Source of the DNA: Neorhizobium sp. JUb45
Lineage (GTDB): Bacteria; Pseudomonadota; Alphaproteobacteria; Rhizobiales; Rhizobiaceae
Reading direction: 5' to 3'
DNA length: 64,000 bases
Assembly: GCF_004343585.1 (NCBI RefSeq)
Contig: NZ_SLYW01000001.1
Coordinates: 434,001-498,000, forward strand
In this document: one piece after another, positions 17,639 to 25,661 of the stretch
Numbering within the stretch: position 1 is the stretch's first letter
Layout: each line of letters opens with the position of its first letter
Notes under the pieces: generated by a model
Databases searched by the model: none
What the model was told of the DNA's origin: nothing
What the model saw: only the letters and a program-made list of their open reading frames with translations
Translations under genes and position numbers: made by a program

Positions 17639-18726
17639 TTTCTTTCGATCGACGCGCCCATCGCCGACTGCGCGGGCACGCCGCTCTGCTGCAGTCTTGT
17701 CTCCACCACCTTGGCGGTCGCCTGCAAATCGCGCTCGAACCCCGCCACCTTTTCGATTGCCGCGATACACAGGTCGGTGATGACGTAATCCGGTTTGTGG
17801 CCGAGGCCGTGGACCATCACCAGTTCGGAGCCAGTGATATCGCGGGCGAGCCCTTGCGAGTGGATTTCTTCGAGAACGATCGGGTCGCTGTCGCCGGTGA
17901 TGATGACCGTCGGTGCCTTGATCTCCCGGTAACGTGGCGCGATGCGGGCAACATAGTCGTGGAGATTAAAGACGTCGGTGGCATTGGCGCGGAACGTTGA
18001 TGGGCGCAGGACGAGGGCGGGGGCGCCTTCGTCGACATAGCGCTCGCGGCGCAGGTTGGGGCTGAAGACGGATTTTGTGGCGCCATCCATCAGCAGCAGG
18101 CCGGCCGGCAGCGAGGCAAGGCGGGTGAACAGCCAGCCGATCACCGGCCGTGATGCCAGTCCGTAATACCAGTCAACACCGCCCGGCCAGGGATGGGTGG
18201 CGGGGGAGAGGAACACCAGCCCAGCCGTCTTTTCGGGGTGGAAGACAGCGAAGCTGGCTGCGATGGCGCCGCCGAACGAATGCGAGACGATGACAGCGCG
18301 CTGCATTCCATAGGCGTCCATCAGCTTGGCGATGGCGGCTGCCTGTCCGTCCGGCGTGTCGTTTTCGTGCCCGCCGCGTTGCGAATATCCGTGGCCGGGG
18401 CGATCGACGAACAGCATTTCGGCACGGCCGCGCAAGGGAGCGAGAAAGGCTGCCTCCTGATCACGCAAGTTTCCGCTGGCGCCGTGGATGAAGACCAGCG
18501 GCGGCAGGTCGGCATTTTTTCCGGCCGGCACATGCAGGGCGTTCATGCGGTAGCCGCCGATATCGGTCAGCGTGCCGATATTGGGAAAACGCCGCTCGAT
18601 GGCGGCTGCCTGCCATGCGGTGAAGCCAAAGGCGGCGGCAAGGAGGAGGGCAAGGGCGGCGAGAGCTGTGATCATCAGGCGGAGGGGTCTGGACAGGTTC
18701 GTGCGGGCGGGGTGCGGATGGTGCAT
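17635..18726 (-). CDS. alpha/beta hydrolase
   Basis: A 363-residue alpha/beta hydrolase with an N-terminal membrane anchor or uncleaved signal (residues 15-38, MITALAALALLLAAAFGFTA). The oxyanion region is FIHGASGN, the nucleophile serine is in VIVSHSFGGA, the acid is probably in ITGDSDPIV and the histidine in VHGLGHKPD. The catalytic triad therefore looks complete. It probably acts at the inner membrane facing the periplasm. The substrate is unknown. It overlaps the convergent GNAT gene by 4 bases. Confidence 0.9.
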   Translation of the reverse strand: MHHPHPARTNLSRPLRLMITALAALALLLAAAFGFTAWQAAAIERRFPNIGTLTDIGGYRMNALHVPAGKNADLPPLVFIHGASGNLRDQEAAFLAPLRGRAEMLFVDRPGHGYSQRGGHENDTPDGQAAAIAKLMDAYGMQRAVIVSHSFGGAIAASFAVFHPEKTAGLVFLSPATHPWPGGVDWYYGLASRPVIGWLFTRLASLPAGLLLMDGATKSVFSPNLRRERYVDEGAPALVLRPSTFRANATDVFNLHDYVARIAPRYREIKAPTVIITGDSDPIVLEEIHSQGLARDITGSELVMVHGLGHKPDYVITDLCIAAIEKVAGFERDLQATAKVVETRLQQSGVPAQSAMGASIERN

Positions 18727-18775
18727 TTACGGGATAACGGCTCAGGCGCCCGATAAGTTTCCGACGCCCGGCCGA

Positions 18776-19558
18776 TCAGGTACGGCTGCCGGCAATTTTT
18801 TCCGACAGCTTTTCCATCTGCTCGCGGGCTTCCTTGTCGGCCGGGTAGATGGCCAGATATTGCGCCAGCGCCTTTTCGGCGAGCGCATCTTCCTCCGCTT
18901 CCATCAGGATCGCCGCCATGCCGGCAATGGCGCCAAAATGGCGCGGCTCGCGTTTCAGCACTTCGTTGATGTCGGCCATGGCCTTGCGGCGATCACCCAT
19001 CGTGTAATGCAGCGTGGCGCGCTGCTGCCATGCGCCGGTGAAGTCTGGATCGATCAGCGTGGCACGGTCGAGGAAATCGAGGGCGGCGCCGTTATTCTTC
19101 TTTTCTACCGCCTCGGATGCCCATTGCAGCAGAAGATCGACGGTGGCGCTGCCAGACTCAGTCCAGCCGGTTTGGATCTCTTCGGCGAGGTTCTTGGCCT
19201 TGTCCGGGTCGCCCTCGCGTTTCAGCTGGGCCAGAAGGCTGTCTATTTTCGCGGAGGGTGACAGGTTCTCGGCCGGTGCCGGTGCGGCCTTGGCCTGTTC
19301 CTGCGGCCTGGTCTGCGGCGCTGCCGGCGTATCGACATGCCGTTCAGGCAGGGGCGGCAGCGGCTGGGCGGGGGCAGGGGATTTTGGCGGGATGGTTACG
19401 CCCGGCAGCGTATCATTGCCCGGAGCAGCGCCATTCGGCGTTTCCTGCGCCAACGCGACAGCGGACGGCGAAAGGCCGACCAGAGGCATCGTGGCGAGAG
19501 CGAGGGCGAGCGGTGAGGCAAAACGGAAAAAGCGCATGGCGGAAAAGATAATCCGCAT
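18776..19558 (-). CDS. tetratricopeptide repeat protein, secreted
   Basis: A 260-residue protein with a signal peptide (RFASPLALALATMPLVGLSP, ending near ALAQ), a proline-rich linker, then TPR-like helices from about residue 115 (ALDFLDRATLIDPDFTGAW, YTMGDRRKAMADINEVLKRE, EEDALAEKALAQYLAIYPAD). ATG 19558 is the best compromise; ATG 19537 is possible, and neither has a strong ribosome site. It lies 80 bases after rpmJ on the same strand. Probably a periplasmic scaffold; partners are unknown. Confidence 0.85.
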   Translation of the reverse strand: MRIIFSAMRFFRFASPLALALATMPLVGLSPSAVALAQETPNGAAPGNDTLPGVTIPPKSPAPAQPLPPLPERHVDTPAAPQTRPQEQAKAAPAPAENLSPSAKIDSLLAQLKREGDPDKAKNLAEEIQTGWTESGSATVDLLLQWASEAVEKKNNGAALDFLDRATLIDPDFTGAWQQRATLHYTMGDRRKAMADINEVLKREPRHFGAIAGMAAILMEAEEDALAEKALAQYLAIYPADKEAREQMEKLSEKIAGSRT

Positions 19559-19638
19559 GCGCTCAATATCAAACCGAAATCGGTCTTTTATCAACAATGT
19601 GATCCGCAGCGGCCTTGCATGAAAGCCGCCAGCCACAA

Positions 19639-19764
19639 TCAGCCCTGACGAGCCTTGAAGCGCGGGTTCAGCTTGTTGATGATGTAGATGCGGCCCTTGC
19701 GGCGAACCAGACGGTTGTCGCGGTGACGAGCCTTCAGCGCCTTAAGCGAATTCTTGATCTTCAT
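19639..19764 (-). CDS. rpmJ: 50S ribosomal protein L36
   Basis: A 41-residue basic protein read from ATG 19764 to TGA 19639: it begins [18 protein letters not shown] and ends [12 protein letters not shown], with the L36 core [12 protein letters not shown] between. It is the longer, cysteine-free (zinc-independent) form of L36 found as a stand-alone gene in alphaproteobacteria, and a component of the large ribosomal subunit. It overlaps no other credible gene. Confidence 0.95.
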   Translation of the reverse strand: MKIKNSLKALKARHRDNRLVRRKGRIYIINKLNPRFKARQG

Positions 19765-20046
19765 TGCTTTGATCCAGCAGTCTGTGGGCCGTTAAGCCGC
19801 TTGTCTCTATCAATCAAAAGCGCACCGCTTTGTTTGTCAAAGGAAGGCGCGCCTTTAGGTTGGCGTCGAGATACAAGCAGCGTTGGCGCATGTCAACCAT
19901 ATGACGCGGTTTTCCGGGGCTTCTCGCGCAGTCACCGCCGATTTTTCGCAGCTTTGCCACAGGTTAATGCCGCTTTGCGGTGATTGACAATGCCTGCATG
20001 CGTGCAACTCTTGGCCCTCATGCACGGTTTGACGGGAGGGAAGGTG

Positions 20047-20490
20047 GTGGATCTCACGAACATGACGGGTCTGGAACTGCTGCAGGCCTCGGCCGCGGGG
20101 CTGATTCCCGCCGCCAGCATTTCGCAAACGATGGGAATGAGGGAGATGGAGGTGGAAAAGGGCCGAGTCGTCATCCATGCCCGCGCCGACAGCCGTCATC
20201 TCAATCCGCTCGGCGGTGTGCATGGCGGTTTTGCTGCGACGCTGCTCGATTCGGTCACGGGCTGCGCCGTGCACAGCATGCTCGATGCCGGAATCGGCTT
20301 CGGCACGGTCGATCTTGGGGTGAAGATGATGCGGCCGGTGCCGCGCGATCAGGATCTCGTCGCCGAAGCGCGGGTGACGCATCTGTCGCGGTCGATCGGG
20401 ATTGCCGAGGGGACGTTGAAGGATGCGGATGGCCATCTGCTGGCCAGCGCCTCGGCCACCTGTTTCATCAAACCGCCGAAGGCGGGATAG
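20047..20490 (+). CDS. PaaI family thioesterase (hotdog fold)
   Basis: A hotdog-fold acyl-CoA thioesterase of the PaaI/DUF4442-like group. The conserved segment LNPLGGVHGGFAATLLDSV holds the catalytic loop (HGG), followed by TVDLGVKMMRPVP and the end SASATCFIKP. GTG 20047 (147 residues) is chosen because GGGAGGG lies 6 bases upstream; GTG 20044, ATG 20020 and ATG 19990 are in frame and would extend it by up to 19 residues. The substrate is unknown. It is divergent from rpmJ. Confidence 0.88.
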   Translation: MDLTNMTGLELLQASAAGLIPAASISQTMGMREMEVEKGRVVIHARADSRHLNPLGGVHGGFAATLLDSVTGCAVHSMLDAGIGFGTVDLGVKMMRPVPRDQDLVAEARVTHLSRSIGIAEGTLKDADGHLLASASATCFIKPPKAG

Positions 20491-20509
20491 TTTTCAGGTG
20501 CTGAAATCG

Positions 20510-21070
20510 TCAATGAGAGATTGTCGTTTCTGCGCGAGAACTGCTGACTTCGATACGAGTAGCGCCAGCATTCTCAAGCAGTTGAAGGATTTCCCAGAAA
20601 GCTCCAGAGTTGGCCGTTCCGAAGTCAACACTGATGCAGTTGGACTCGATCAGCATGGAGTGAATGGTTTCCGACAACTCGGCGTTGGGGTCACGGCGTG
20701 AATCTTCTGGATCGAACCAGAAACGGAACCAGTGAGACAATTGATCGGGCGGCAGGCCCTCGAGATCATGGCGGATGAGCACATCATCCCACTGCAGGCA
20801 CTTGATCGACAGAGAAGTCTTGCCGAGCGTTCCGACGATTGGATCGAAAGTGAGAACGTTCTCCGCTTGAAAGTCTACAATCTCGTGACGACCGTCGTTC
20901 TTAATGAAGTCAACGCAATAGAGACGCTCAAACAACTCGCTTTGCTCGCCTAACTGCAACTTCACCTCGGATGCGCCTTGGCTGCAGGCTGCCTGTTGCT
21001 GCTCCATAAAGGCGCGAAATTGATCGACATAGTGGTTGCGTATACGCGTCAGAAAATCAGCAGTGTCCAT
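20510..21070 (-). CDS. hypothetical protein, orphan
   Basis: A 186-residue acidic soluble protein starting at ATG 21070. It has no signal peptide or membrane segment. Notable strings are NHYVDQFRAFMEQQQAACSQ, FERLYCVDFIKNDGRHEIVD and SHWFRFWFDPEDSRRDPNAE. I recognise no family. The base composition is less GC-rich and the codon use plainer than in flanking purK and the thioesterase, hinting at later acquisition. The size and acidic character recall immunity-type or repair-associated orphans, but there is no toxin neighbour, so this is only a guess. Confidence 0.72.
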   Translation of the reverse strand: MDTADFLTRIRNHYVDQFRAFMEQQQAACSQGASEVKLQLGEQSELFERLYCVDFIKNDGRHEIVDFQAENVLTFDPIVGTLGKTSLSIKCLQWDDVLIRHDLEGLPPDQLSHWFRFWFDPEDSRRDPNAELSETIHSMLIESNCISVDFGTANSGAFWEILQLLENAGATRIEVSSSRAETTISH

Positions 21071-21138
21071 GTCGTGGAGCGAACAGTTGGCAGGGTTGGT
21101 GGAAAGTTCAGGCTTTGCGTGAATTATGAGCTTTTGGC

Positions 21139-22200
21139 CTAACCGATCAGCTGGGTGACGTGGCCCATCTTGCGGCCCGGCCGCGCTTCGGCCTTGCCAT
21201 AGAGATGGACGTAAGCATTCTTGCGCTTCAGCCATTCCGGCAGGTCGTTGATGTCGTCGCCGATCAGGTTGGTCATTACGCAATCGGAATGACGGTGCGG
21301 ATTGCCGAGTGGCAGGCCCGAGACCGCGCGAATATGTTGCTCGAACTGCGAGATGATGCAGGCGGCTTCCGTCCAGTGACCGGAATTGTGGACGCGCGGG
21401 GCGATCTCGTTGGCGATCAGGGCGCCATCCGGCATCACGAAAAACTCCATGCCGATGACGCCGACATAATCGAGCGCGGCGAGCAGCTTTTCGGCTGCCT
21501 GACGTGCTGTCTGCGCCGTCGTGTCGAGCACGCGTGCGGGCAGGGTGGATGTGTGCAGGATGCCGTTGCGGTGGACGTTTTCGGCCGGATCGTAACAGGC
21601 GATAGCACCATCGATGCCGCGAGCGGCGATGATCGACACTTCGCGCTCGAAGGCGACAAAGCTTTCGAGGATGAGCGGCACGCCGCCGAGCGAATCGAAG
21701 GCACCGGTCAGGTTTTCGCCGCCGCGGAACACGCGCTGGCCCTTGCCGTCATAACCCATGCGGCAGGTTTTCAGCACGCCCTGTCCGCCGAAATCGGCAA
21801 GCGCTGCTTCAAGGTCGGCCTGGCTGTCGACCGCGTGGAATTTGGCCGTCTCGATGCCGCAGCCGTTGAGGAAGCGTTTTTCGGTCAAACGGTCCTGCGC
21901 CACGTCCAGCGCCTTTGCGGGCGGATAGACCGGCACGGTGCGCGCCAGCGTTTCGGCGGCGGTGACCGGCACGTTTTCGAATTCATAGGTAACGATATTG
22001 CAGAGGCGGGCGAGTTCCTCGAGTGCGGCCGGATCGTCATAGGCTGCGGTGATCTGTGCATTCGCCACCTGGGCTGCAGGACAATCGGCCTGCGGTTCCA
22101 GAATGATGGTGCGGAAGTTCAGGCGGGCAGCCGCCATGGCCAGCATGCGGCCAAGCTGGCCACCACCGATAATGCCGATCGTCTTCATCTCAGGTGTCAT
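21139..22200 (-). CDS. purK: 5-(carboxyamino)imidazole ribonucleotide synthase
   Basis: A 353-residue ATP-grasp enzyme of purine synthesis that carboxylates AIR with bicarbonate and ATP. It begins with IGIIGGGQLGRMLAMAA and contains VLKTCRMGYDGKGQ (ATP loop), EFFVMPDGALIANEIAPRVHNSGHWT, and the C-terminal PGRKMGHVTQL. Its start lies 5 bases after the purE stop, so purE-purK form an operon and the two enzymes act in sequence. ATG 22188 is an alternative start. Confidence 0.96.
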   Translation of the reverse strand: MTPEMKTIGIIGGGQLGRMLAMAAARLNFRTIILEPQADCPAAQVANAQITAAYDDPAALEELARLCNIVTYEFENVPVTAAETLARTVPVYPPAKALDVAQDRLTEKRFLNGCGIETAKFHAVDSQADLEAALADFGGQGVLKTCRMGYDGKGQRVFRGGENLTGAFDSLGGVPLILESFVAFEREVSIIAARGIDGAIACYDPAENVHRNGILHTSTLPARVLDTTAQTARQAAEKLLAALDYVGVIGMEFFVMPDGALIANEIAPRVHNSGHWTEAACIISQFEQHIRAVSGLPLGNPHRHSDCVMTNLIGDDINDLPEWLKRKNAYVHLYGKAEARPGRKMGHVTQLIG

Positions 22201-22205
22201 GCGGC

Positions 22206-22703
22206 TCAGGGTGCCTCGTCGATAGGGTATTCTGCGACCGCTTCGGTGTGTTCGGCGCGGTAAGCGTCAAGCCGGTCGGCGAGGTCTTCGTCGGACAGTG
22301 CCAGAACGGCGCCTGCGAGCAGGGCGGCATTGATGGCGCCGGCGCGACCGATTGCCATCGTGCCGACCGGAATGCCGGCCGGCATCTGTACGATCGAATA
22401 AAGACTGTCGAGGCCGCTCATCGTTTTCGACTGAACCGGCACGCCGAAAACCGGCAGCGGCGTCAGCGATGCGGTCATGCCCGGCAGATGCGCTGCACCA
22501 CCGGCACCGGCGATGATGACCTTGAAACCTTCGTCGCGCGCGCCCTTGGCAAACTCGTACATCCGGTCCGGCGTGCGGTGGGCGGAAACGATGCGGGCCT
22601 CGTAACCGATGTCGAGAGCATCAAGTGTATCGGCGGCGTTCTTCATGGTTTCCCAGTCGGACTGGCTGCCCATGATGATGGCGACGGCGGGTCTGTCGGT
22701 CAC
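22206..22703 (-). CDS. purE: 5-(carboxyamino)imidazole ribonucleotide mutase
   Basis: A 165-residue class I PurE. Motifs are [28 protein letters not shown] (catalytic histidine) and [15 protein letters not shown]. It converts N5-CAIR to CAIR in purine synthesis, next to purK. The start is GTG 22703, with AAAGG 7 bases upstream; longer frames run into the shadow of the DUF465 gene. It follows that gene by 11 bases, so all three may be one transcript. Confidence 0.95.
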   Translation of the reverse strand: MTDRPAVAIIMGSQSDWETMKNAADTLDALDIGYEARIVSAHRTPDRMYEFAKGARDEGFKVIIAGAGGAAHLPGMTASLTPLPVFGVPVQSKTMSGLDSLYSIVQMPAGIPVGTMAIGRAGAINAALLAGAVLALSDEDLADRLDAYRAEHTEAVAEYPIDEAP

Positions 22704-22714
22704 GGCAAAACCTT

Positions 22715-22918
22715 TCAGGCGATGATGTCGGGAAGGATCTGGTCTTCGAGCTGGGTCATCTTGTCCTTGATGACCAGCTTCTTCTTTTTCATGCGCTGGA
22801 CGCGCAGGGCATCGGCGCCGACCTTGATCATGGCATTGATGGCGACGTCGTAATCTTCGTGCTCCTGACGCAACCTCGCCAGCGCGAGCCTGACATCCGC
22901 CTGCTCCTGATCGGCCAT
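22715..22918 (-). CDS. YdcH family (DUF465) small protein
   Basis: A 67-residue helical protein with the YdcH/DUF465 signature: a heptad-rich N-terminal helix ([17 protein letters not shown]), then the basic turn [23 protein letters not shown] 22918 is preferred; ATG 22933 would add five residues. It sits just before purE on the same strand. Function unknown; the family forms short coiled-coil hairpins. A second family member is encoded at 23325-23501 on the other strand. Confidence 0.88.
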   Translation of the reverse strand: MADQEQADVRLALARLRQEHEDYDVAINAMIKVGADALRVQRMKKKKLVIKDKMTQLEDQILPDIIA

Positions 22919-22933
22919 ACCCTTTGTCCCCAT

Positions 22934-23324
22934 TCCATTCCGGGTCTCTATGGACCCTCAATTATCGCGCAAGCTCCTACCATCAAACGACGGGAACGAC
23001 TAGCCTTGCACAACGCCAAATGAAGTGACGGTTACCGCTGAACACAACTTCCGTGGGGAGGCGTAAACCACTGTTGCCGAATCCGGCTGTCTTGATGGTT
23101 TCATACTGGGCCGCTTTGCAGCCTTGGCGGTAGCAGGATAACGGAACGCAATTTTATTTTAGAGATCGATCATAATTCGTTATCAATGCCACGATTTTGC
23201 CACTCAGTTATCAAGATTTCACCTTCGACATCGGGCTTTGATCGTGTCACACTTCCTTCGCAAACCTGAGGCCTCCAACCGAATGGATGGCTGGAGGCAG
23301 GTATAAGAAGGAAGGATATGCCAC
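22934..23324. other. 391-base intergenic region with a 5'-UTR hairpin
   Basis: This divergent gap between the two YdcH-type genes is relatively AT-rich around 23150-23230 and probably carries promoters for both. Near its right end GCCTCCA (23271-23277) pairs with TGGAGGC (23292-23298), with further CC/GG pairs inside, placing a hairpin about 10 bases before the ribosome site AAGGAAGGA of the small + strand gene. No further gene is evident. Confidence 0.55.
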
Positions 23325-23501
23325 ATGACCGTACAGGCTCATATTGCATCGCTTGAGAAGAAACACGAGGTTCTTGAGGATGAACTTCAGAGTGTTCTTG
23401 CGTCTCCCTCCACGGACGATCAGGAGATCGTGCACCTTAAAAGACGCAAGCTGCGTATCAAAGATGAGCTGGAACGCCTGAAGGGTTCCACGCGTCACTG
23501 A
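23325..23501 (+). CDS. YdcH family (DUF465) small protein
   Basis: A 58-residue protein from ATG 23325 to TGA 23499-23501. It has the DUF465 pattern: HIASLEKKHEVLEDELQSVL, a short acidic turn, then HLKRRKLRIKDELERLK. GAAGGA lies 8 bases upstream. It is likely a helical hairpin of unknown role. The preceding hairpin at 23271-23298 suggests post-transcriptional control. It is divergent from the other family member upstream of purE. Confidence 0.88.
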   Translation: MTVQAHIASLEKKHEVLEDELQSVLASPSTDDQEIVHLKRRKLRIKDELERLKGSTRH

Positions 23502-23669
23502 TCCTTTTTCAGTAACGAGTTTCGGGCCGTCGCCGGATCACCAATATGTGGTTCAAGCGGCGGCCTTTTCATTTGTCGCGACGTGTAATTGCAATGCAAA
23601 CAACGGCTTGACTGGCATGATCTGACAAATCAGTTCTCCGACCTGAAGCGTTTGTTGAACGTGTGCGCC

Positions 23670-23938
23670 TCAGGCGTTCTCGCCCCAGAACTGGTCGAGC
23701 CAGAGGTTCAGCCTGTCGAAACCGCCGACATTGATCGCATAGATGCGTCGCGTGCCTTCGGAGGTCACCGTCACCAGATTGCAGTCGAGCAGCGCCTTCA
23801 GATGTTGCGACACCGCCGGGGGCTGATCGGCAGGCCTTTTGCCAGTTCGTTGACGGTTTTCGGCGCCCGCCGAAGTTCTTCGAGCAGGTGCCGGCGGTTC
23901 GGGTCGGCGATGGCGGTGAAGGGGTCGATGGCTGTCAT
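23670..23938 (-). pseudogene. ArsR family regulator, frameshifted
   Basis: Reading from ATG 23938 gives TAIDPFTAIADPNRRHLLEE and VNELAKGLPIS, the start of an ArsR winged HTH, then a shift ending early at RRCRNI. The remaining ArsR residues continue in another frame: PAVSQHLKALLDCNL, TVTSEGTRRIYAIN and LDQFWGENA, to TGA 23670. The total is 269 bases, one short of a multiple of three. The shift is at a C-run near 23816-23822 (forward CCGGGGGCTG), inside the DNA-recognition helix. Either a real mutation or a homopolymer sequencing error. It lies 86 bases downstream of the TauE/SafE gene. Confidence 0.85.
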
Positions 23939-24024
23939 GGCGGGCAGGCTATGTCATGGGTCCTGTCCCATCAAGACACATTGTGCAGTGCAGCGAGGTT
24001 TGTTCCCGTCACAGTGTCGTGTGG

Positions 24025-24789
24025 TTACATCAGGCCGTCCCAAAGCAGTTTCAGGCCGGCCGCCAGAGCCAGCGCATACATCAGCGGATAGAAGAGTTCG
24101 ATCTTCATGCGCCGCACAAGCGCCGCGCCGGCCATCGTCGCCAGAAAGGCGATCGGCAGCAGCGTGGCGGAGGCCGTGAGGTTTTTCGTATCGAAGGCGC
24201 CGAGCGCGAAATAGGGAATGACCTTGACCGCATTCACCAGCGCGAAAAAGCGCACGCTGGCGCCGGTATAGGCCCGCGGATCGAGCCGCATCGGCATGAC
24301 GTAGATCTGAAAGGGCGGCCCGCCGGCATGGGCGACAAAACTGGCGTAACCGGACAGCATGCCCCAGAAATTGGCGGCGACAGGCCGATGCGGCAGTGGC
24401 TGTGTTTCGTGATCGGCAGGCGTCATCCATTTCTGCTGGAAATAACGCAGGGCAAAGAGAATGGTGGCGACCGCGATGACGACACGCAGCGCATCGGCCG
24501 AGACCATGGCGGATGTCGCCCAGCCGAGCGCAATGCCGACAATGCCGCCGGGCAGGATCATCAGCAGCGTCTTGCGGTCGTTGAATTTTCGCCATGCCCA
24601 CAGCGCCACGATATCCATGACGATCAGGATCGGCAGAAAGATCGCTGCCGCTTCGACCGGGCCGACCACCAGAGCCATCAGCGGAACACCCATTAGCGCC
24701 AGCGCGCCGCCGAGCCCGCCTTTGGACAGACCGACGAGAATCACGGCCGGAACCGCCGCGAGAAAGAAATCGAGCGAAGGGAGAAACAT
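24025..24789 (-). CDS. TauE/SafE family sulfite/anion exporter
   Basis: A 254-residue membrane protein with about seven or eight hydrophobic segments. The duplicated TauE/SafE signature is seen at the N-terminus as LVGLSKGGLGGALALMGVPL and again less clearly as LSGYASFVAHAGGPPFQIYV. The family exports small anions such as sulfite or sulfoacetate; the substrate is not set here. The following ArsR-type gene on the same strand may have regulated it but is frameshifted. Confidence 0.9.
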   Translation of the reverse strand: MFLPSLDFFLAAVPAVILVGLSKGGLGGALALMGVPLMALVVGPVEAAAIFLPILIVMDIVALWAWRKFNDRKTLLMILPGGIVGIALGWATSAMVSADALRVVIAVATILFALRYFQQKWMTPADHETQPLPHRPVAANFWGMLSGYASFVAHAGGPPFQIYVMPMRLDPRAYTGASVRFFALVNAVKVIPYFALGAFDTKNLTASATLLPIAFLATMAGAALVRRMKIELFYPLMYALALAAGLKLLWDGLM

Positions 24790-24841
24790 GAAGCGGTGTT
24801 GATCCTTGTGTCGCTCCGGTTTATCGGATTTGCCAGAACAG

Positions 24842-24889
24842 GCGCATCGACCCGAAAACCGGATTAGGTTTTCGGAAAGTACGATGCGC
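24842..24889. repeat. compound stem-loop repeat
   Basis: GCGCATCG (24842-24849) pairs with CGATGCGC (24882-24889), and inside it CCGAAAACC (24852-24860) pairs with GGTTTTCGG (24867-24875). Such GCGCATCG/CCGAAAACC palindromes recur between genes in rhizobia, from general knowledge. It sits between TauE/SafE and the ThiE-like gene and may act as a terminator-like structure or repeat. Confidence 0.75.
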
Positions 24890-24899
24890 AGCTCCTAAA

Positions 24900-24953
24900 C
24901 GTCCATAGTCTCCTTTGTTCACCAAATATGGCGCACAAAGGAGACTATGGACG
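24900..24953. repeat. 18-bp perfect inverted repeat upstream of the ThiE-like gene
   Basis: CGTCCATAGTCTCCTTTG (24900-24917) is the exact reverse complement of CAAAGGAGACTATGGACG (24936-24953), separated by 18 bases. It lies 54 bases before the ThiE-like start. It could be an operator, a transcript hairpin or a mobile-repeat end. The right arm contains AGGAG followed by an ATG, so folding would hide a possible translation site. Confidence 0.8.
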
Positions 24954-25007
24954 AGGGCGCGATGCCGGCAAACGGTTCGCCTCGCAACTCGAAGAAATGG
25001 AAACACC

Positions 25008-25661
25008 ATGTCCGCATCCGAAGACCGCTGCCGCCTCGTGCTGATCCTGCCCGATCTGGCGGATGATGCGGCACTCGTGGAACAGCTCACCGCCGCCCTT
25101 GAAGGCGGCGATGTCGCTTCGGTGATCGTGCCGCAATATGAACTCGCCGAGCAGGCGTTTCAGGCGCGTGCCGAAAAGCTGGTGCCGATCATTCAGGAAG
25201 CCGGCGCCGCTGCGATGATCTCCGGCGATAGCCGCGTGGCCGGCCGTGCCAAGGCCGATGGTCTGCATATCGTCGGTCCGCTCGAGGAACTCGGCGAAGC
25301 GATCGAAAAGTTCACGCCGAAACTGATGGTCGGTGCCGGTGCGGCGGCCGATCGCCACAAGGCGCTCGAAGTTGGCGAATTGCGCCCGGACTATATTTTC
25401 TTCGGCAAGCTGGAGGGTGACATCAAGCCGGAAGCGCATCCGAAAAATGTCGCACTTGGCGAATGGTGGTCGTCGATGGTGGAAATTCCCTGCATCGTCA
25501 TGGGCGGCACGGATGCCGCATCTGCCGTCACCGTGGCCGAGTCGGGTTCGGAATTCGTGGCCATGCGACTGGGCGTGTTTTCGCATGCCGGTGGCCCGCG
25601 CGCGGCCGTTGCGGAAATCAACGCTGCCTTGGACGAAAAAGCGCCACGGTTTGGCGCTTGA
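25008..25661 (+). CDS. thiamine-phosphate synthase-like protein (divergent ThiE paralogue)
   Basis: A 217-residue TIM-barrel protein resembling ThiE: VLILPDLADDAALVEQLTAA at the start, GRAKADGLHI for the usual ADGVHLG, and IPCIVMGGTDAAS for the AIGGI region. The phosphate and pyrimidine loop GPxFxTxTK of true ThiE is replaced by FFGKLEGDIKPEAHPKN, so activity as thiamine-phosphate synthase is doubtful. No other thi genes or TPP riboswitch are nearby. ATG 25008 fits the barrel start. Its stop overlaps the next start by one base (TGATG), so the SEL1 gene is co-translated. Confidence 0.82.
   Translation: MSASEDRCRLVLILPDLADDAALVEQLTAALEGGDVASVIVPQYELAEQAFQARAEKLVPIIQEAGAAAMISGDSRVAGRAKADGLHIVGPLEELGEAIEKFTPKLMVGAGAAADRHKALEVGELRPDYIFFGKLEGDIKPEAHPKNVALGEWWSSMVEIPCIVMGGTDAASAVTVAESGSEFVAMRLGVFSHAGGPRAAVAEINAALDEKAPRFGA

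Noticed and set aside
24946..25062. Short frame starting at the ATG in the inverted repeat before the ThiE-like gene
   Set aside because: AGGAG is only 3 bases from the ATG and the product is a basic, low-information peptide; more likely a by-product of the repeat.
25008..25661. TPP riboswitch before the ThiE-like gene
   Set aside because: The upstream region has two simple palindromes but not the conserved THI-box core.
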